Assembly: GCA_022703485.1 (NCBI GenBank)
Contig: JAKLDO010000036.1
Coordinates: 1 to 32,676, forward strand
Length of the DNA stretch: 32,676 nt
DNA from: a bacterium
Lineage (GTDB): Bacteria; UBP6; UBA1177
Reading direction: 5' to 3'
In this document: piece after piece, positions 5,682 through 14,421 of the stretch
Layout of the letters: each line of letters starts with the position of its first letter
Position numbering within the stretch: the first letter of the stretch is position 1
The notes under the pieces: generated by a model
What the model saw: the letters and a program-made list of their open reading frames with translations, nothing else
Databases searched by the model: none
Told to the model about the DNA's origin: nothing
Program-made: the position numbers and the translations under genes

Positions 5682-7568
5682 ATGGGAAAAGTAATCGGAA
5701 TCGATCTCGGAACAACGAACAGTTGTGTCTGCGTTATGGAAGGCGGTGCACCTAAAGTTATTGCAAATGCTGAAGGTTCAAGAACAACACCGAGTATCGT
5801 TGCATTCACGGAAAAGGGCGAGAGGCTTGTGGGACAGCTTGCAAAAAGGCAGTCAATAACGAATCCTAGAAAGACTCTTTATTCCATCAAGAGACTTATC
5901 GGAAGAAAGTATGAAGCTACCGAAGTCTTCAAGATGAAATCCATAGTGCCTTTCGAGATAATGAAAGCTTCCAACGGTGACGCCTGGGTCAAAATAGACG
6001 GTAAAGAGTACAGTCCTCAGCAGATCTCCGCGATGGTTCTTCAGAAAATGAAAGAGACGGCTGAAGATTATCTGGGTGAGAAAGTTACTGACGCTGTCAT
6101 TACAGTCCCCGCATATTTCAACGATTCCCAGAGACAGGCTACAAAAGATGCCGGAAAGATCGCAGGCCTCAATGTTCTCCGTATCATAAACGAGCCTACT
6201 GCTGCGGCGCTTGCATACGGCATTGACAAAAAAGGAAAGGACAAGAAGATAGCCGTGTACGATCTCGGCGGCGGAACATTCGATATCTCGATACTTGAGC
6301 TCGGAGAAGGCGTTTTCGAAGTTCTTTCAACCAACGGTGACACATTCCTCGGCGGTGAGGATTTTGACCAGAGGATAATAGAGTTCCTTGTCGCAGAGTT
6401 CAAGAAAGAGGCAGGCATAGACCTCTCCAAGGACCCGATGGCGCTTCAGAGGCTAAAGGAAGCGGCTGAAAAAGCTAAACACGAGCTTTCATCCACGATG
6501 GAGACCAATATCAACCTTCCGTTCATAACGGCTGATGCGAGCGGTCCGAAACACCTTAACATAAATATGTCGAGAGCAAAGCTTGAAAGCCTTGTCGAGG
6601 ACCTTGTCAATAAGACCCTCGAACCTTGCAGAAAAGTCCTTTCCGATGCAAAAGTAACGACAAAGGACATTGACGAAATAATAATGGTCGGCGGTATGAC
6701 CCGTATGCCGCTCGTTCAGAAAGTTGTGAGAGAGTTCTTCCAGAAAGAGCTTCACAAAGGTGTCAACCCGGATGAAGTCGTTGCAGTCGGTGCGGCGATA
6801 CAGGGCGGAGTTCTCAAAGGTGATGTGAAGGATGTGCTTCTTCTCGATGTAACACCGCTTTCTCTGGGTATTGAAACGCTTGGCGGAGTTTTCACAAGAC
6901 TTATTCCGAGGAATACCACGATCCCGACGAAGAAGACAGAGATATTCTCAACAGCGCAGGATAATCAGTCGGCTGTTACAGTAAGGGTCTTCCAGGGTGA
7001 AAGAGAGATCGCCGAGCAGAACAAGCTCCTTGGCGAATTTGACCTTAAGGACATTCCGCCGGCACCGAGAGGCATGCCGAAGATCGAGGTCAGTTTTGAC
7101 ATCGATGCCAACGGTATTCTCAATGTCAGCGCAAAAGACCTCGGAACCAACAAACAGAACACCATCGTGATCAAGGCTGGAAGCGGTCTTTCCGAAGACG
7201 AGATCATGAGAATGGTCGATGAAGCCGAGAGGAACAAGGAGGAGGATGAGAAGAAGAAGAAGGTCATTGAAGCGAAGAACAATGCTCAGCAGCTCATCTA
7301 TTCTACAGAAAAGGCGATGAAAGAGTACGGTGACAAGATAGATGCAGATGCAAAGATAGACATAGAAAGAAGGCTCTCCGACCTCAAAGATGTCATCACA
7401 AAAGATGATATAAACGATATAACCAAAGCCATCGAAGCGCTTAACACAAGTGCCCATAAACTTGCAGAGGCGATGTACAAGGCGGCCGGTGCAAACCAGG
7501 AAGGCGGTGCGGCAGGCGCAGGAAATAAAGACGGCGTAGTCGATGCGGATTTTGAAGCTAAGAAATAA
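5682..7568 (+). CDS. dnaK: Chaperone DnaK (Hsp70)
   Basis: A 628-residue Hsp70 that binds exposed hydrophobic peptides in an ATP-controlled cycle with DnaJ and GrpE. The nucleotide-binding domain shows Ile-Asp-Leu-Gly-Thr-Thr-Asn-Ser at the N-terminus (phosphate 1), [10 protein letters not shown], and Asp-Leu-Gly-Gly-Gly-Thr-Phe-Asp (phosphate 2). The interdomain linker Asp-Val-Leu-Leu-Leu-Asp-Val-Thr-Pro is intact, followed by the beta-sandwich and helical lid. The tail is Gly/Ala-rich and ends Asp-Ala-Asp-Phe-Glu, the usual DnaK ending. GGAGG lies just before the ATG, 21 bp after grpE, so it is co-transcribed. Confidence 0.99.
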   Translation: MGKVIGIDLGTTNSCVCVMEGGAPKVIANAEGSRTTPSIVAFTEKGERLVGQLAKRQSITNPRKTLYSIKRLIGRKYEATEVFKMKSIVPFEIMKASNGDAWVKIDGKEYSPQQISAMVLQKMKETAEDYLGEKVTDAVITVPAYFNDSQRQATKDAGKIAGLNVLRIINEPTAAALAYGIDKKGKDKKIAVYDLGGGTFDISILELGEGVFEVLSTNGDTFLGGEDFDQRIIEFLVAEFKKEAGIDLSKDPMALQRLKEAAEKAKHELSSTMETNINLPFITADASGPKHLNINMSRAKLESLVEDLVNKTLEPCRKVLSDAKVTTKDIDEIIMVGGMTRMPLVQKVVREFFQKELHKGVNPDEVVAVGAAIQGGVLKGDVKDVLLLDVTPLSLGIETLGGVFTRLIPRNTTIPTKKTEIFSTAQDNQSAVTVRVFQGEREIAEQNKLLGEFDLKDIPPAPRGMPKIEVSFDIDANGILNVSAKDLGTNKQNTIVIKAGSGLSEDEIMRMVDEAERNKEEDEKKKKVIEAKNNAQQLIYSTEKAMKEYGDKIDADAKIDIERRLSDLKDVITKDDINDITKAIEALNTSAHKLAEAMYKAAGANQEGGAAGAGNKDGVVDADFEAKK

Positions 7569-7598
7569 ACACAACTGAGACAGGGAGCGACCGCCGCA

Positions 7599-8726
7599 AT
7601 GGCTGATTATTATGAACTGCTTGGTGTTTCAAGGAACGCGACACCTGATGAAATAAAAAAAGCGTATAAAAAAATGGCCTTGAAGCACCATCCTGACAGG
7701 AACAAGGGTGACAAGGCCGCTGAAGAGAAGTTCAAGAAGATCAATGAAGCTTATGAGGCTCTCAGCGATCCGGAAAAGAGACAGCTTTATGATCAGTTCG
7801 GAGAGGACGGACTTAAAGGGAATCCTTTTGCGGGAGGCGGAGGTGCAGGCGGTTTCAGGGATATGAACGACATTTTTGAGAATTTCGGAGATGTTTTCGG
7901 TGATATTTTCGGCGGTCGGGGCGGAAGAAGGGGCAGAAGAAATTCTCCGACTCAGGGTTCCGACCTGCTTACTCACATCACGATCACTTTTGCGGAATCC
8001 TATTCAGGGACCAGAAAGGATGTATCTTTCGCAAGGTCGTCATCATGTCAGGTTTGCGGAGGTAGCGGTGCAGAGGCCGGAAGCTCAAAAAAGACATGCC
8101 CGACTTGTCAGGGTGCAGGACAGATAAGGGTCTCTCAGGGATTTTTCTCTCTTGCCCAGACCTGTCCCACATGCCACGGAGACGGTTCAATAGTTGAAAA
8201 GCAGTGCAACCACTGCCGCGGAACGGGTTTTGTTAAAGAAGAACAGAAGGTCTCAATAAACATTCCGGGCGGAATAAGCTCAGGGATGAAAATGCGTGTC
8301 GCCGGTGAAGGTAATTCCGGAATGCACGGAGGTCCGCGCGGTGATGTGTATGTCGAGATAAAGGTTAAAGATCACGATCTGTTTGAAAGGGATGGCGACG
8401 ACATTTACATCGAAGTTCCGATCTCATATTCACAGGCAGTTCTGGGTGATAAAATAGATGTTCCCACAATGGAAGGGACTGTCGAGATGAAGATCCCGGC
8501 AGGTACTCAGCCCGGGACAAACATGAGGCTCAAGGATAAAGGGTTTCCTTCACTCCAGAAACACAACCGCGGCTCTCAGTTCGTCATACTTAAACTGGAA
8601 GTGCCCAAGAACATTTCAGATAAACACCGTGACCACATCATAAAGCTCAAAGAATACGAAGCCGATCACAAAGAAAGGCCGTCACTCAAAGACTATCTCG
8701 ATAAAGTTAAGAATCTGTTTAAGTAG
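7599..8726 (+). CDS. dnaJ: Chaperone DnaJ (Hsp40, class A)
   Basis: A 375-residue class A J protein that delivers substrates to DnaK and triggers its ATP hydrolysis. In order it has a J domain with the invariant His-Pro-Asp (in Lys-His-His-Pro-Asp-Arg, near residue 30), a Gly/Phe-rich linker (about 70-115), and a zinc-binding domain with four Cys-x-x-Cys-x-Gly-x-Gly repeats (Cys-Gln-Val-Cys, Cys-Pro-Thr-Cys twice, Cys-Asn-His-Cys). Two C-terminal substrate-binding domains follow. The gene starts 30 bp after dnaK and ends 4 bp before the stop of the convergent serine hydrolase gene; I see no hairpin terminator between them. Confidence 0.99.
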   Translation: MADYYELLGVSRNATPDEIKKAYKKMALKHHPDRNKGDKAAEEKFKKINEAYEALSDPEKRQLYDQFGEDGLKGNPFAGGGGAGGFRDMNDIFENFGDVFGDIFGGRGGRRGRRNSPTQGSDLLTHITITFAESYSGTRKDVSFARSSSCQVCGGSGAEAGSSKKTCPTCQGAGQIRVSQGFFSLAQTCPTCHGDGSIVEKQCNHCRGTGFVKEEQKVSINIPGGISSGMKMRVAGEGNSGMHGGPRGDVYVEIKVKDHDLFERDGDDIYIEVPISYSQAVLGDKIDVPTMEGTVEMKIPAGTQPGTNMRLKDKGFPSLQKHNRGSQFVILKLEVPKNISDKHRDHIIKLKEYEADHKERPSLKDYLDKVKNLFK

Positions 8727-8730
8727 ATAA

Positions 8731-9804
8731 TTACCACACACTTCTGAGAAGGTCGAATACTGTCTGGCGCAGAAGTTTTATCCTTTTTGCGGAGTCTGTT
8801 TTCTCGTCGGTGGGATGGGTTCTGTTGGTGAGGATTATGTAAATTGTGTTCTTTGCCGGGTCGATGAGAAATGCCGTGCCGGTGTAGCCAAGGTGTCCTC
8901 GGAGGTCGTCTTTTGCTGTGAGCCCGTATGATGAATCCTCGCCTTCGGGTATGTCAAATCCTGTTTTTTCTGTTAGGAACTTTGAGTACCACGGTTTGGA
9001 GTAAAGGTATGAAAGCCATGTCCCGACAGTTGCAGCCGAGCCGAACGATCCGGCATGTCCTGAAATTCCTTGAAGAAAATAAGCGTTCTCGTCGTCAACC
9101 ACACCAGTGTTGAGCGTTCCTCTGATCTTTGAAATAGAGGTCGAAGCGATGTTCGCGTCAGTTTTGACTTCAGGAGTATAGACCGGCACAGCTTTTTCAT
9201 ATTTAAGCTCTTTCACCATATCAGAAAATGCGGCATCAAGCCGTTTTCCTGTCACTTTTTCGATGATGAAACCTGTAAAAATGTAATTCATGTCGCCGTA
9301 TTTATTGGGAACCGGCTTGGGATAGGTGTTTGCATAGTTTATCAGCGCTTTCTGCTTATCTGAATAAATGGAAATATCCTTGTAAAGCCTGAAGAAAGCA
9401 TCGTATACAGGAAGTCCAGAAGTGTGTCCGAGCAGGTCTTTAAGCGTCACCTGTTTCAAAAGATCAGGCAGATAGAGCTGAACAGGATCATCAAGCTTGA
9501 GAATGCCTTTATTTATGAGGTGAGCAGAGACCGCAAGAGTGCAAAGCGGCTTAGTGAGCGAAGCGAGATCAAACATTGTATCCGCATCGACCTTCCTGGT
9601 TTTTTTATTAGAAGTGTGCCCGTCATAGAACTGATAGACCGGCTCGCCATTTTTGAAAACCGCCACCGCGATACCTGAAAAAAGCCCTTCATCAATATTT
9701 TTCTTTGATAATTCAGAAAGTTTTGAATTGATGTCAGACACAGCATCACCCCATAATAAGCCGGTTAAAAACAATGTTAATGCAAAACAGGACAGTATTT
9801 TCAT
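8731..9804 (-). CDS. Secreted serine hydrolase, beta-lactamase/penicillin-binding (class C-like) family
   Basis: A 357-residue protein with a signal peptide (hydrophobic residues about 3-18, likely cleavage near Gly-Asp-Ala at 19-21), so it is probably periplasmic. The catalytic Ser-x-x-Lys is Ser82-Leu-Thr-Lys85. The second motif is Tyr169-Gly-Asp171, with Asp in place of the usual Asn of Tyr-x-Asn, followed by Met-Asn-Tyr. The third motif region is Gly-His-Leu-Gly-Tyr-Thr-Gly-Thr (303-310), as in EstB-like esterases and D-aminopeptidases of this fold. Conserved Gly-His-Thr-Ser-Gly-Leu-Pro (126-132) is also present. Activity could be esterase, peptidase or transpeptidase-like; I cannot tell which, and beta-lactam resistance should not be assumed. 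Its start overlaps the fic stop by 4 bp, so it is the second gene of a fic operon. Confidence 0.85.
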   Translation of the reverse strand: MKILSCFALTLFLTGLLWGDAVSDINSKLSELSKKNIDEGLFSGIAVAVFKNGEPVYQFYDGHTSNKKTRKVDADTMFDLASLTKPLCTLAVSAHLINKGILKLDDPVQLYLPDLLKQVTLKDLLGHTSGLPVYDAFFRLYKDISIYSDKQKALINYANTYPKPVPNKYGDMNYIFTGFIIEKVTGKRLDAAFSDMVKELKYEKAVPVYTPEVKTDANIASTSISKIRGTLNTGVVDDENAYFLQGISGHAGSFGSAATVGTWLSYLYSKPWYSKFLTEKTGFDIPEGEDSSYGLTAKDDLRGHLGYTGTAFLIDPAKNTIYIILTNRTHPTDEKTDSAKRIKLLRQTVFDLLRSVW

Positions 9805-11099
9805 TTCAGCCTCGCTTCAAGATCTGCCGGCACCATAAACACAAAAGTTTTCCCTTTTTTAAGTTTTATAACCAGTCCGTGCACATCAGAAAGATCGAGC
9901 AGATCCTGTCTTGCAGTCTGGTAAACGACATTGTGCATGTTCTTATATTCCTGAATTGTATAAATGGTTCCCGGTGATTTCAGTGCCGATTCAAGAAATG
10001 TCAACTGACGAATATTAAGAACATTGGCGAATTTTGTGTTTTTCAGAAGTTTTTCCGCTGATTCAAGTTCGCTCATTTTTCTTTTAATGTAGCTGTTAAG
10101 TTCATCTATTGCCCGGCGGATGGTTTTAAGCTGGTAATCAATGAAATAAGTCAGGTCGTTCTCGTCAGTTTCGGTATAAAGATATGACATTGTATATTTC
10201 GCCGGAGCATTCTTAAGTATTCTTGATATCGAAATGAATTCAGCCAGCCAGTATCCTTTTTTAAGCATATACCAGTAAAAAAGGGCTCTTGCAGTTCTTC
10301 CGTTGCCGTCAATGAACGGATGGATGTATGATAAAAGGAAATGAATTATAACTGCCTTTATCACCGGATGGATGAATATTTTCGGGTCGTCACTGTTTGC
10401 AAATTCGCAAAGTTCAGCGATCCGTTTTTCTATTTCTGAATGAACCGGAGGCGTGAAAATAAGCTCGTTATCATAAGTCATGACACGGATATCGTCAGCT
10501 TCATTTCTGTAAACTCCCGATTTTTCAGGATCGTCAAGAGTCCCTTTTGAAATGATGCGATGTACTTCTTTTATCAGTTCAGCTGAAAGGTTCTCGCGTT
10601 TGACACTTCTTACAAAGTTGATCGCTTCGTAGTTGTTCATGATCATCTGTTCGCTTTTGTTTCTCGGGGCGCGGTTCTCGCGGATCATCTTTTTTGCGAT
10701 GTCTCTGGTTGTCGTCGCGCCTTCAAGCTGGCTTGATGTTATGGATTCCTCCATCAGCGAACTTATCAGATAGTAGTCTTTCATCTGAGGATTGAGAATA
10801 GGCTTTTCAACCGCAATATTTCCCGCAGCGAACTGATCGAGAAAGTGGGTTGTCTTCTGAAAGTCATCCAGCATGATGAATTTAAAAGGAATGCCGTCAA
10901 TACCCTCTATGTTCAAGTGCTTGTAATTGTTTCTTCTTTTTATCTTTATCATCGCCCACCACGATTCATGGTCAGGAATGTTTTCAGGCAGTTTTGCAAA
11001 ACGGAGTTTATCCCAGTGTTTATAAATGCCGCCTTCATCAGCAAGCAGTTTAAAGTTCAGAAATTTTCCGACATCAGGCGGCGTGGATGGTTTTTTCAT
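9801..11099 (-). CDS. Fic-domain protein (AMPylase-type) with C-terminal winged helix
   Basis: A 432-residue Fic protein. The catalytic motif is His260-Pro-Phe-Ile-Asp-Gly-Asn-Gly-Arg268-Thr-Ala-Arg271, fully canonical, so it should transfer a nucleotide (typically AMP) to a protein hydroxyl. An N-terminal inhibitory helix motif, Ser122-Ser-Gln-Leu-Glu126-Gly127, places it in class II, where the glutamate blocks productive ATP binding until relieved. The last 90 residues look like a winged-helix domain, as in many bacterial Fic proteins, which may let it bind DNA. It is the first gene of an operon with a secreted serine hydrolase, and its promoter is embedded in tandem palindromic repeats. 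The target protein is unknown. Confidence 0.93.
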   Translation of the reverse strand: MKKPSTPPDVGKFLNFKLLADEGGIYKHWDKLRFAKLPENIPDHESWWAMIKIKRRNNYKHLNIEGIDGIPFKFIMLDDFQKTTHFLDQFAAGNIAVEKPILNPQMKDYYLISSLMEESITSSQLEGATTTRDIAKKMIRENRAPRNKSEQMIMNNYEAINFVRSVKRENLSAELIKEVHRIISKGTLDDPEKSGVYRNEADDIRVMTYDNELIFTPPVHSEIEKRIAELCEFANSDDPKIFIHPVIKAVIIHFLLSYIHPFIDGNGRTARALFYWYMLKKGYWLAEFISISRILKNAPAKYTMSYLYTETDENDLTYFIDYQLKTIRRAIDELNSYIKRKMSELESAEKLLKNTKFANVLNIRQLTFLESALKSPGTIYTIQEYKNMHNVVYQTARQDLLDLSDVHGLVIKLKKGKTFVFMVPADLEARLK

Positions 11100-11130
11100 A
11101 ATTATTATCCTACCTTACAAAACATATCCG

Positions 11131-11158
11131 ATTATAACCACCAATTACTAAAAATCAA
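11131..11158 (-). promoter_or_regulatory. Predicted promoter for the fic operon
   Basis: On the minus strand TTGATT (11158-11153) and a perfect TATAAT (11136-11131) are separated by 16 bp, about 30 bp upstream of the fic ATG. The -35 lies inside the first of two tandem palindromic repeat units. Confidence 0.55.
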
Positions 11159-11202
11159 TAAATTAGTAGATGACTACTAAAAAACAGATTTTTAGTAGAT
11201 CG
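11145..11202. repeat. Two tandem 29-bp units, each with a TACTAA...TTAGTAG inverted repeat (candidate operator)
   Basis: Unit 1 is 11145-11173 and unit 2 is 11174-11202; they agree at 21 of 29 positions. Each begins with (T/C)TACTAAAAA and ends with TTAGTAGAT, so each is an imperfect palindrome with 7-bp arms and a centre of about 11 bp. The array overlaps the fic -35 element. Spacing by 29 bp puts the sites on nearly the same DNA face. Binding by a regulator, possibly Fic's own winged helix, is inference. Confidence 0.55.
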
Positions 11203-11229
11203 TGGGAATTTTTCAAAATTGAGCTTTGG

Positions 11230-11280
11230 TTGCATAAAGTACACAAAAGTGGCAGAAAGTGCTTGCATAAAGTATACAAA
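11230..11280. repeat. 18-bp direct repeat, period 33, upstream of the DUF4143 ATPase gene
   Basis: TTGCATAAAGTACACAAA (11230-11247) and TTGCATAAAGTATACAAA (11263-11280) differ at one base and start 33 bp apart, about three helical turns. The second ends 41 bp before the ATG at 11322. No convincing -35/-10 pair is visible, so the repeats may themselves hold the promoter or operator elements. Confidence 0.5.
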
Positions 11281-11321
11281 TATGGTATTTTAAGCAAGCA
11301 AATGATTTTTGGGAGATTGAA

Positions 11322-12656
11322 ATGGAAAGACAGCAAATGGACTCTCTCGTAGAATGGAAAGAAAAGAGAAACAGAAAACCGCTAATAATACAAGGTGCCC
11401 GGCAAGTCGGGAAGACACATATTCTGAAACAGTTCGGTTCCCGTTATTTTCCGGTTTTTCATTATTTTAATTTTGAGGACAGTCCTGCATTATCCGGTGT
11501 ATTTCAAAAAGATCTGGATCCGGTAGTTTTAATTAAAGAGCTTGAGCTTTTATCCGGAAAATCAATAGATATATTAAACGATCTCATTATATTTGATGAA
11601 ATACAGAATGCACCCAAAGCGTTAACTTCACTGAAATATTTTTGTGAAGATATGCCGGAAGCTGCAATATGCGCCGCAGGTTCACTTCTCGGTGTGACGA
11701 TGAACATTGACTCGTTCCCTGTAGGCAAAGTTGATTTTCTGGACTTGAAACCTCTTAGTTTTATTGAATTTATTAATGCACTTGGTGAAGAGCAGTTAAG
11801 CAGTATATTGACGGGTCATGATATTTCTCAACCTTTTCCGGTTATAGCGCATTTGAAACTGCTCGATTACTGGAAACAGTATCTTGTTGTAGGAGGACTT
11901 CCTGAAGCTGTGGAATATTTCAGAAATAATAAAGAGGATATGCTCGAAGCGTTTTCAAAGGTCAGAGAGATCCAGACTGCATTGATAAGAACATACATGG
12001 CTGATGTGGCGAAACACAGCGGAAAGATCAATTCAATCCATATCGAACAGGTTCTCAGGTCAGTGCCGTCCCAGCTTGCAAGGTCAGTTGACGGATCTGC
12101 GAACAGATTTATTTTGAAAGATGCAGTAGCAGGGATAAGAGGTTACGACAGGCTTTCTTCACCCATCGGATGGCTTGAAAGGGCGAATCTTATTTTAAGG
12201 GTCCCCGTGGTTGAAAATGTCGAAATTCCGATGATCGCACAAGTAAAAGAGAATATATTCAAGCTTTATTTCTTCGATGTCGGATTGCTCGGTACTTTGA
12301 GTCAGCTTACTCCTCAGCAGATAATGCAGTATGATTTCAACACATACAAAGGTTTTTTTGCCGAGAATTTTGTTTTACAGGAATTAACGGCATCCGGAAT
12401 TTCATACACATACTGCTGGCAGGGAAGAACTTCTGAAGTTGAATTCCTTCTGCAATCTGCCACAGGAGAGATCATCCCGGTCGAAGTGAAATCCGGTTCA
12501 GTGACACATTCAAAATCACTTGCCGCATACATCGAAAAATATAAACCTTCAAAAGCAGTTGTTGTCAGCGGCAGAAATGAAGGCGAAAAACCCAGAAGAT
12601 CTTATGTTCCCATCTATGCTGCAGGAAAACTCCCCGGTTTTTTGAAGAAGATCTAA
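11322..12656 (+). CDS. AAA_14 / DUF4143 family ATPase
   Basis: A 444-residue member of the large 'ATP-binding protein, DUF4143' family. The N-terminal AAA_14 domain has Walker A Gly25-Ala-Arg-Gln-Val-Gly-Lys31-Thr and Walker B Leu-Ile-Ile-Phe-Asp92-Glu93-Ile-Gln. The C-terminal DUF4143 domain contains a restriction-endonuclease-like core: Ser-Glu-Val-Glu-Phe-Leu, then Ile-Pro-Val-Glu-Val-Lys-Ser near residues 370-395. The function of these proteins is not settled. ATG 11322 is preceded by GGGAG at good spacing. Codon use (AGA/AGG, CTT/CTC) is like the core genes. Its stop codon lies in the left 43-bp direct repeat; before the hsd insertion it would have overlapped the stop of the convergent ABC permease gene. 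Confidence 0.88.
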   Translation: MERQQMDSLVEWKEKRNRKPLIIQGARQVGKTHILKQFGSRYFPVFHYFNFEDSPALSGVFQKDLDPVVLIKELELLSGKSIDILNDLIIFDEIQNAPKALTSLKYFCEDMPEAAICAAGSLLGVTMNIDSFPVGKVDFLDLKPLSFIEFINALGEEQLSSILTGHDISQPFPVIAHLKLLDYWKQYLVVGGLPEAVEYFRNNKEDMLEAFSKVREIQTALIRTYMADVAKHSGKINSIHIEQVLRSVPSQLARSVDGSANRFILKDAVAGIRGYDRLSSPIGWLERANLILRVPVVENVEIPMIAQVKENIFKLYFFDVGLLGTLSQLTPQQIMQYDFNTYKGFFAENFVLQELTASGISYTYCWQGRTSEVEFLLQSATGEIIPVEVKSGSVTHSKSLAAYIEKYKPSKAVVVSGRNEGEKPRRSYVPIYAAGKLPGFLKKI

Positions 12657-12695
12657 ATATACTTCCTGAACCGTTTCATTGAGACGGCGAAGATG
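12653..12695. repeat. Left copy of the 43-bp direct repeat flanking the type I R-M locus
   Basis: Begins CTAAATATACTTCC and ends GGCGAAGATG. It is identical over all 43 bp to 20124-20166, and the sequences outside the match differ on both sides. It includes the DUF4143 stop codon (12654-12656). Read on the minus strand it is a detached fragment of the ABC permease gene's 3' end. Confidence 0.95.
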
Positions 12696-12752
12696 GGTTT
12701 GCACCCCCAAAGAAGCAATGATTTTAAGAAATTGATATCTCGGAAAAATTCT

Positions 12753-12779
12753 TTGAAACAGAAATTTTATCTGTATAGT
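12753..12779 (+). promoter_or_regulatory. Possible promoter for the hsd operon
   Basis: TTGAAA (12753-12758) and TATAGT (12774-12779) are 15 bp apart, slightly short. The rest of the 12696-12852 gap is AT-rich and contains a 13-codon ORF (12809-12850) ending 2 bp before the hsdM start codon. Confidence 0.3.
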
Positions 12780-12852
12780 TAAAGGGAATTCTTGATTTTT
12801 GGGGAAATAATGACAGATGCGGATATTCCGTCCGTAAACAGGGAGAATTAAG

Positions 12853-14421
12853 TTGGTTAAAAACAAACAGAAGAAAGAGATAAAAGAAAAAGCAATTGAA
12901 GTTACCCTTTGGGAAGCCGCTAATAAGCTAAGAGGCAGCGTTGAGCCAGCCGAATATAAACATGTAGTATTGGGACTGATTTTCTTAAAGTTTGCCAGCG
13001 ACAAGTTTGAAGAACACCGTGCTAAACTCATTGCAGAGGGAAAGGAAAAATACATTGAGATCGCAGACTTCTACAATATGAGCAATGTGTTCTTTCTGGA
13101 AGAAACCAGCCGTTGGAGCTACCTGATAAAAAGAGCTAAACAAAATGATATTGCACTGCTTATTGACACAGCTTTGCATACCATTGAGAAAAACAATAAA
13201 GCTTTGAAAGGTGCATTGCCCGATAATTACTTTTCACGACTGGGTTTGGATGTAACCAAACTGGCTTCGCTGCTTGATACTATTAATGATATTGATACGA
13301 CAAAAGACCCGAAGCAAGATGTGGTGGGCAAGGTATATGAATACTTTCTTAGTAAATTTGCGTTGGCGGAAGGAAAGGGTAAGGGAGAATTTTATACCCC
13401 TAAAAGCATTGTAAACCTCATTGCTGAAATGATTGAACCATACAAGGGCATTATCTATGATCCTGCTTGCGGCAGTGGCGGTATGTTTGTGCAGAGCATC
13501 AAGTTTATTGAAGCACACCACGGCAACAAAAAAGAAATTTCTATATACGGACAGGAATATACCAACACCACATACAAACTGGCAAAAATGAACCTTGCCA
13601 TTCGAGGGATCAGTGGCAATCTGGGCGAAAAAGCGGCAGACACTTTTGCCGATGACCAGCACAAAGACCTGAAAGCCGATTACATAATGGCAAATCCGCC
13701 ATTTAACCAAAAGGATTGGCGCGCCGAAAACGAATTGAAAGACGATCCACGCTGGAGAGGGTATGATGTGCCGCCAAAAAGCAATGCCAACTATGGCTGG
13801 ATTCTGAATATGGTGAGCAAACTCAGCGACAACGGTGTCGCAGGTTTTATCTTGGCAAACGGTGCTTTGAGTGGCGGTGGCGAAGAATACAAAATACGCA
13901 GAAAACTGATTGAAAATAATCTGGTGGAAGCCATTTTGGTATTGCCACAAGATATGTTTTACACTACCAACATCAGCGTTACACTTTGGATTGTAAACAA
14001 AAACAAAAAAGAACAAACAAGAAAGATTGGTGATGAAACCCGCAGTTACCGCAACCGTGAAAAAGAAATCCTGTTTATGGATTTGCGACAAATGGGCATT
14101 CCATTTGAGAAAAAATACATTCAGTTTTCGGAAGAAGATATTTTAAAAATAACAGGCACTTACCACCAATGGCAAACCAAAGAAATTACGAATATTCCGG
14201 AGTTTTGTTATTCAGCGACCTTTGACGAGGTTGAGAAAAAAGATTTTTCTCTCGTTCCAAGCAAATACATCGAGTTTGTAAACCGTGACGAGAACATTGA
14301 CTTTGATGAGAAAATGCAAACCCTGCAAACCGAGTTTGCCGGCCTGCTGAAAGCTGAAGCTAAAAGCAAAAATGATTTACTAGCTGTGTTTAAAGAGTTG
14401 GGTTATGAAATCAAATTATAA
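12853..14421 (+). CDS. hsdM: Type I restriction-modification methylase subunit HsdM
   Basis: A 522-residue N6-adenine DNA methyltransferase subunit of a type I restriction enzyme; with HsdS it methylates the recognition site. The N-terminal HsdM_N helical domain spans about residues 12-150. The SAM-binding motif is Asp203-Pro-Ala-Cys-Gly-Ser-Gly-Gly210 and the catalytic motif is Asn281-Pro-Pro-Phe284. Gly-Glu-Phe-Tyr-Thr-Pro (178-183) is typical. Translation starts at TTG 12853, with GGGAG 7 bp upstream; no ATG gives the conserved N-terminus. The 3' end overlaps hsdS by 17 bp. Codon use is unlike the flanking core genes, consistent with transfer, perhaps from Bacteroidota (impression only). 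Confidence 0.96.
   Translation: MVKNKQKKEIKEKAIEVTLWEAANKLRGSVEPAEYKHVVLGLIFLKFASDKFEEHRAKLIAEGKEKYIEIADFYNMSNVFFLEETSRWSYLIKRAKQNDIALLIDTALHTIEKNNKALKGALPDNYFSRLGLDVTKLASLLDTINDIDTTKDPKQDVVGKVYEYFLSKFALAEGKGKGEFYTPKSIVNLIAEMIEPYKGIIYDPACGSGGMFVQSIKFIEAHHGNKKEISIYGQEYTNTTYKLAKMNLAIRGISGNLGEKAADTFADDQHKDLKADYIMANPPFNQKDWRAENELKDDPRWRGYDVPPKSNANYGWILNMVSKLSDNGVAGFILANGALSGGGEEYKIRRKLIENNLVEAILVLPQDMFYTTNISVTLWIVNKNKKEQTRKIGDETRSYRNREKEILFMDLRQMGIPFEKKYIQFSEEDILKITGTYHQWQTKEITNIPEFCYSATFDEVEKKDFSLVPSKYIEFVNRDENIDFDEKMQTLQTEFAGLLKAEAKSKNDLLAVFKELGYEIKL

Noticed and set aside
6948..7574. 208-codon open frame antisense to dnaK
   Set aside because: Shadow of dnaK codon bias; the low-complexity hydrophobic product has no ribosome binding site.
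8727..8760. Bidirectional terminator between dnaJ and the serine hydrolase gene
   Set aside because: Only a 4-bp hairpin (CTTC/GAAG) without a T run is visible.
11145..11280. Short repeats suggesting a CRISPR array
   Set aside because: Only two units of each kind, no spacers of uniform length, no cas genes; better explained as operator sites.
11170..11352. 60-codon plus-strand ORF between fic and the DUF4143 gene
   Set aside because: It runs through the operator-like repeats, has no ribosome binding site and gives a sequence with no recognisable character.
13234..14091. 285-codon open frame antisense to hsdM
   Set aside because: It is the shadow of a codon-biased gene; the translation is rich in Phe, Cys and His with no domain, while HsdM on the other strand is complete.
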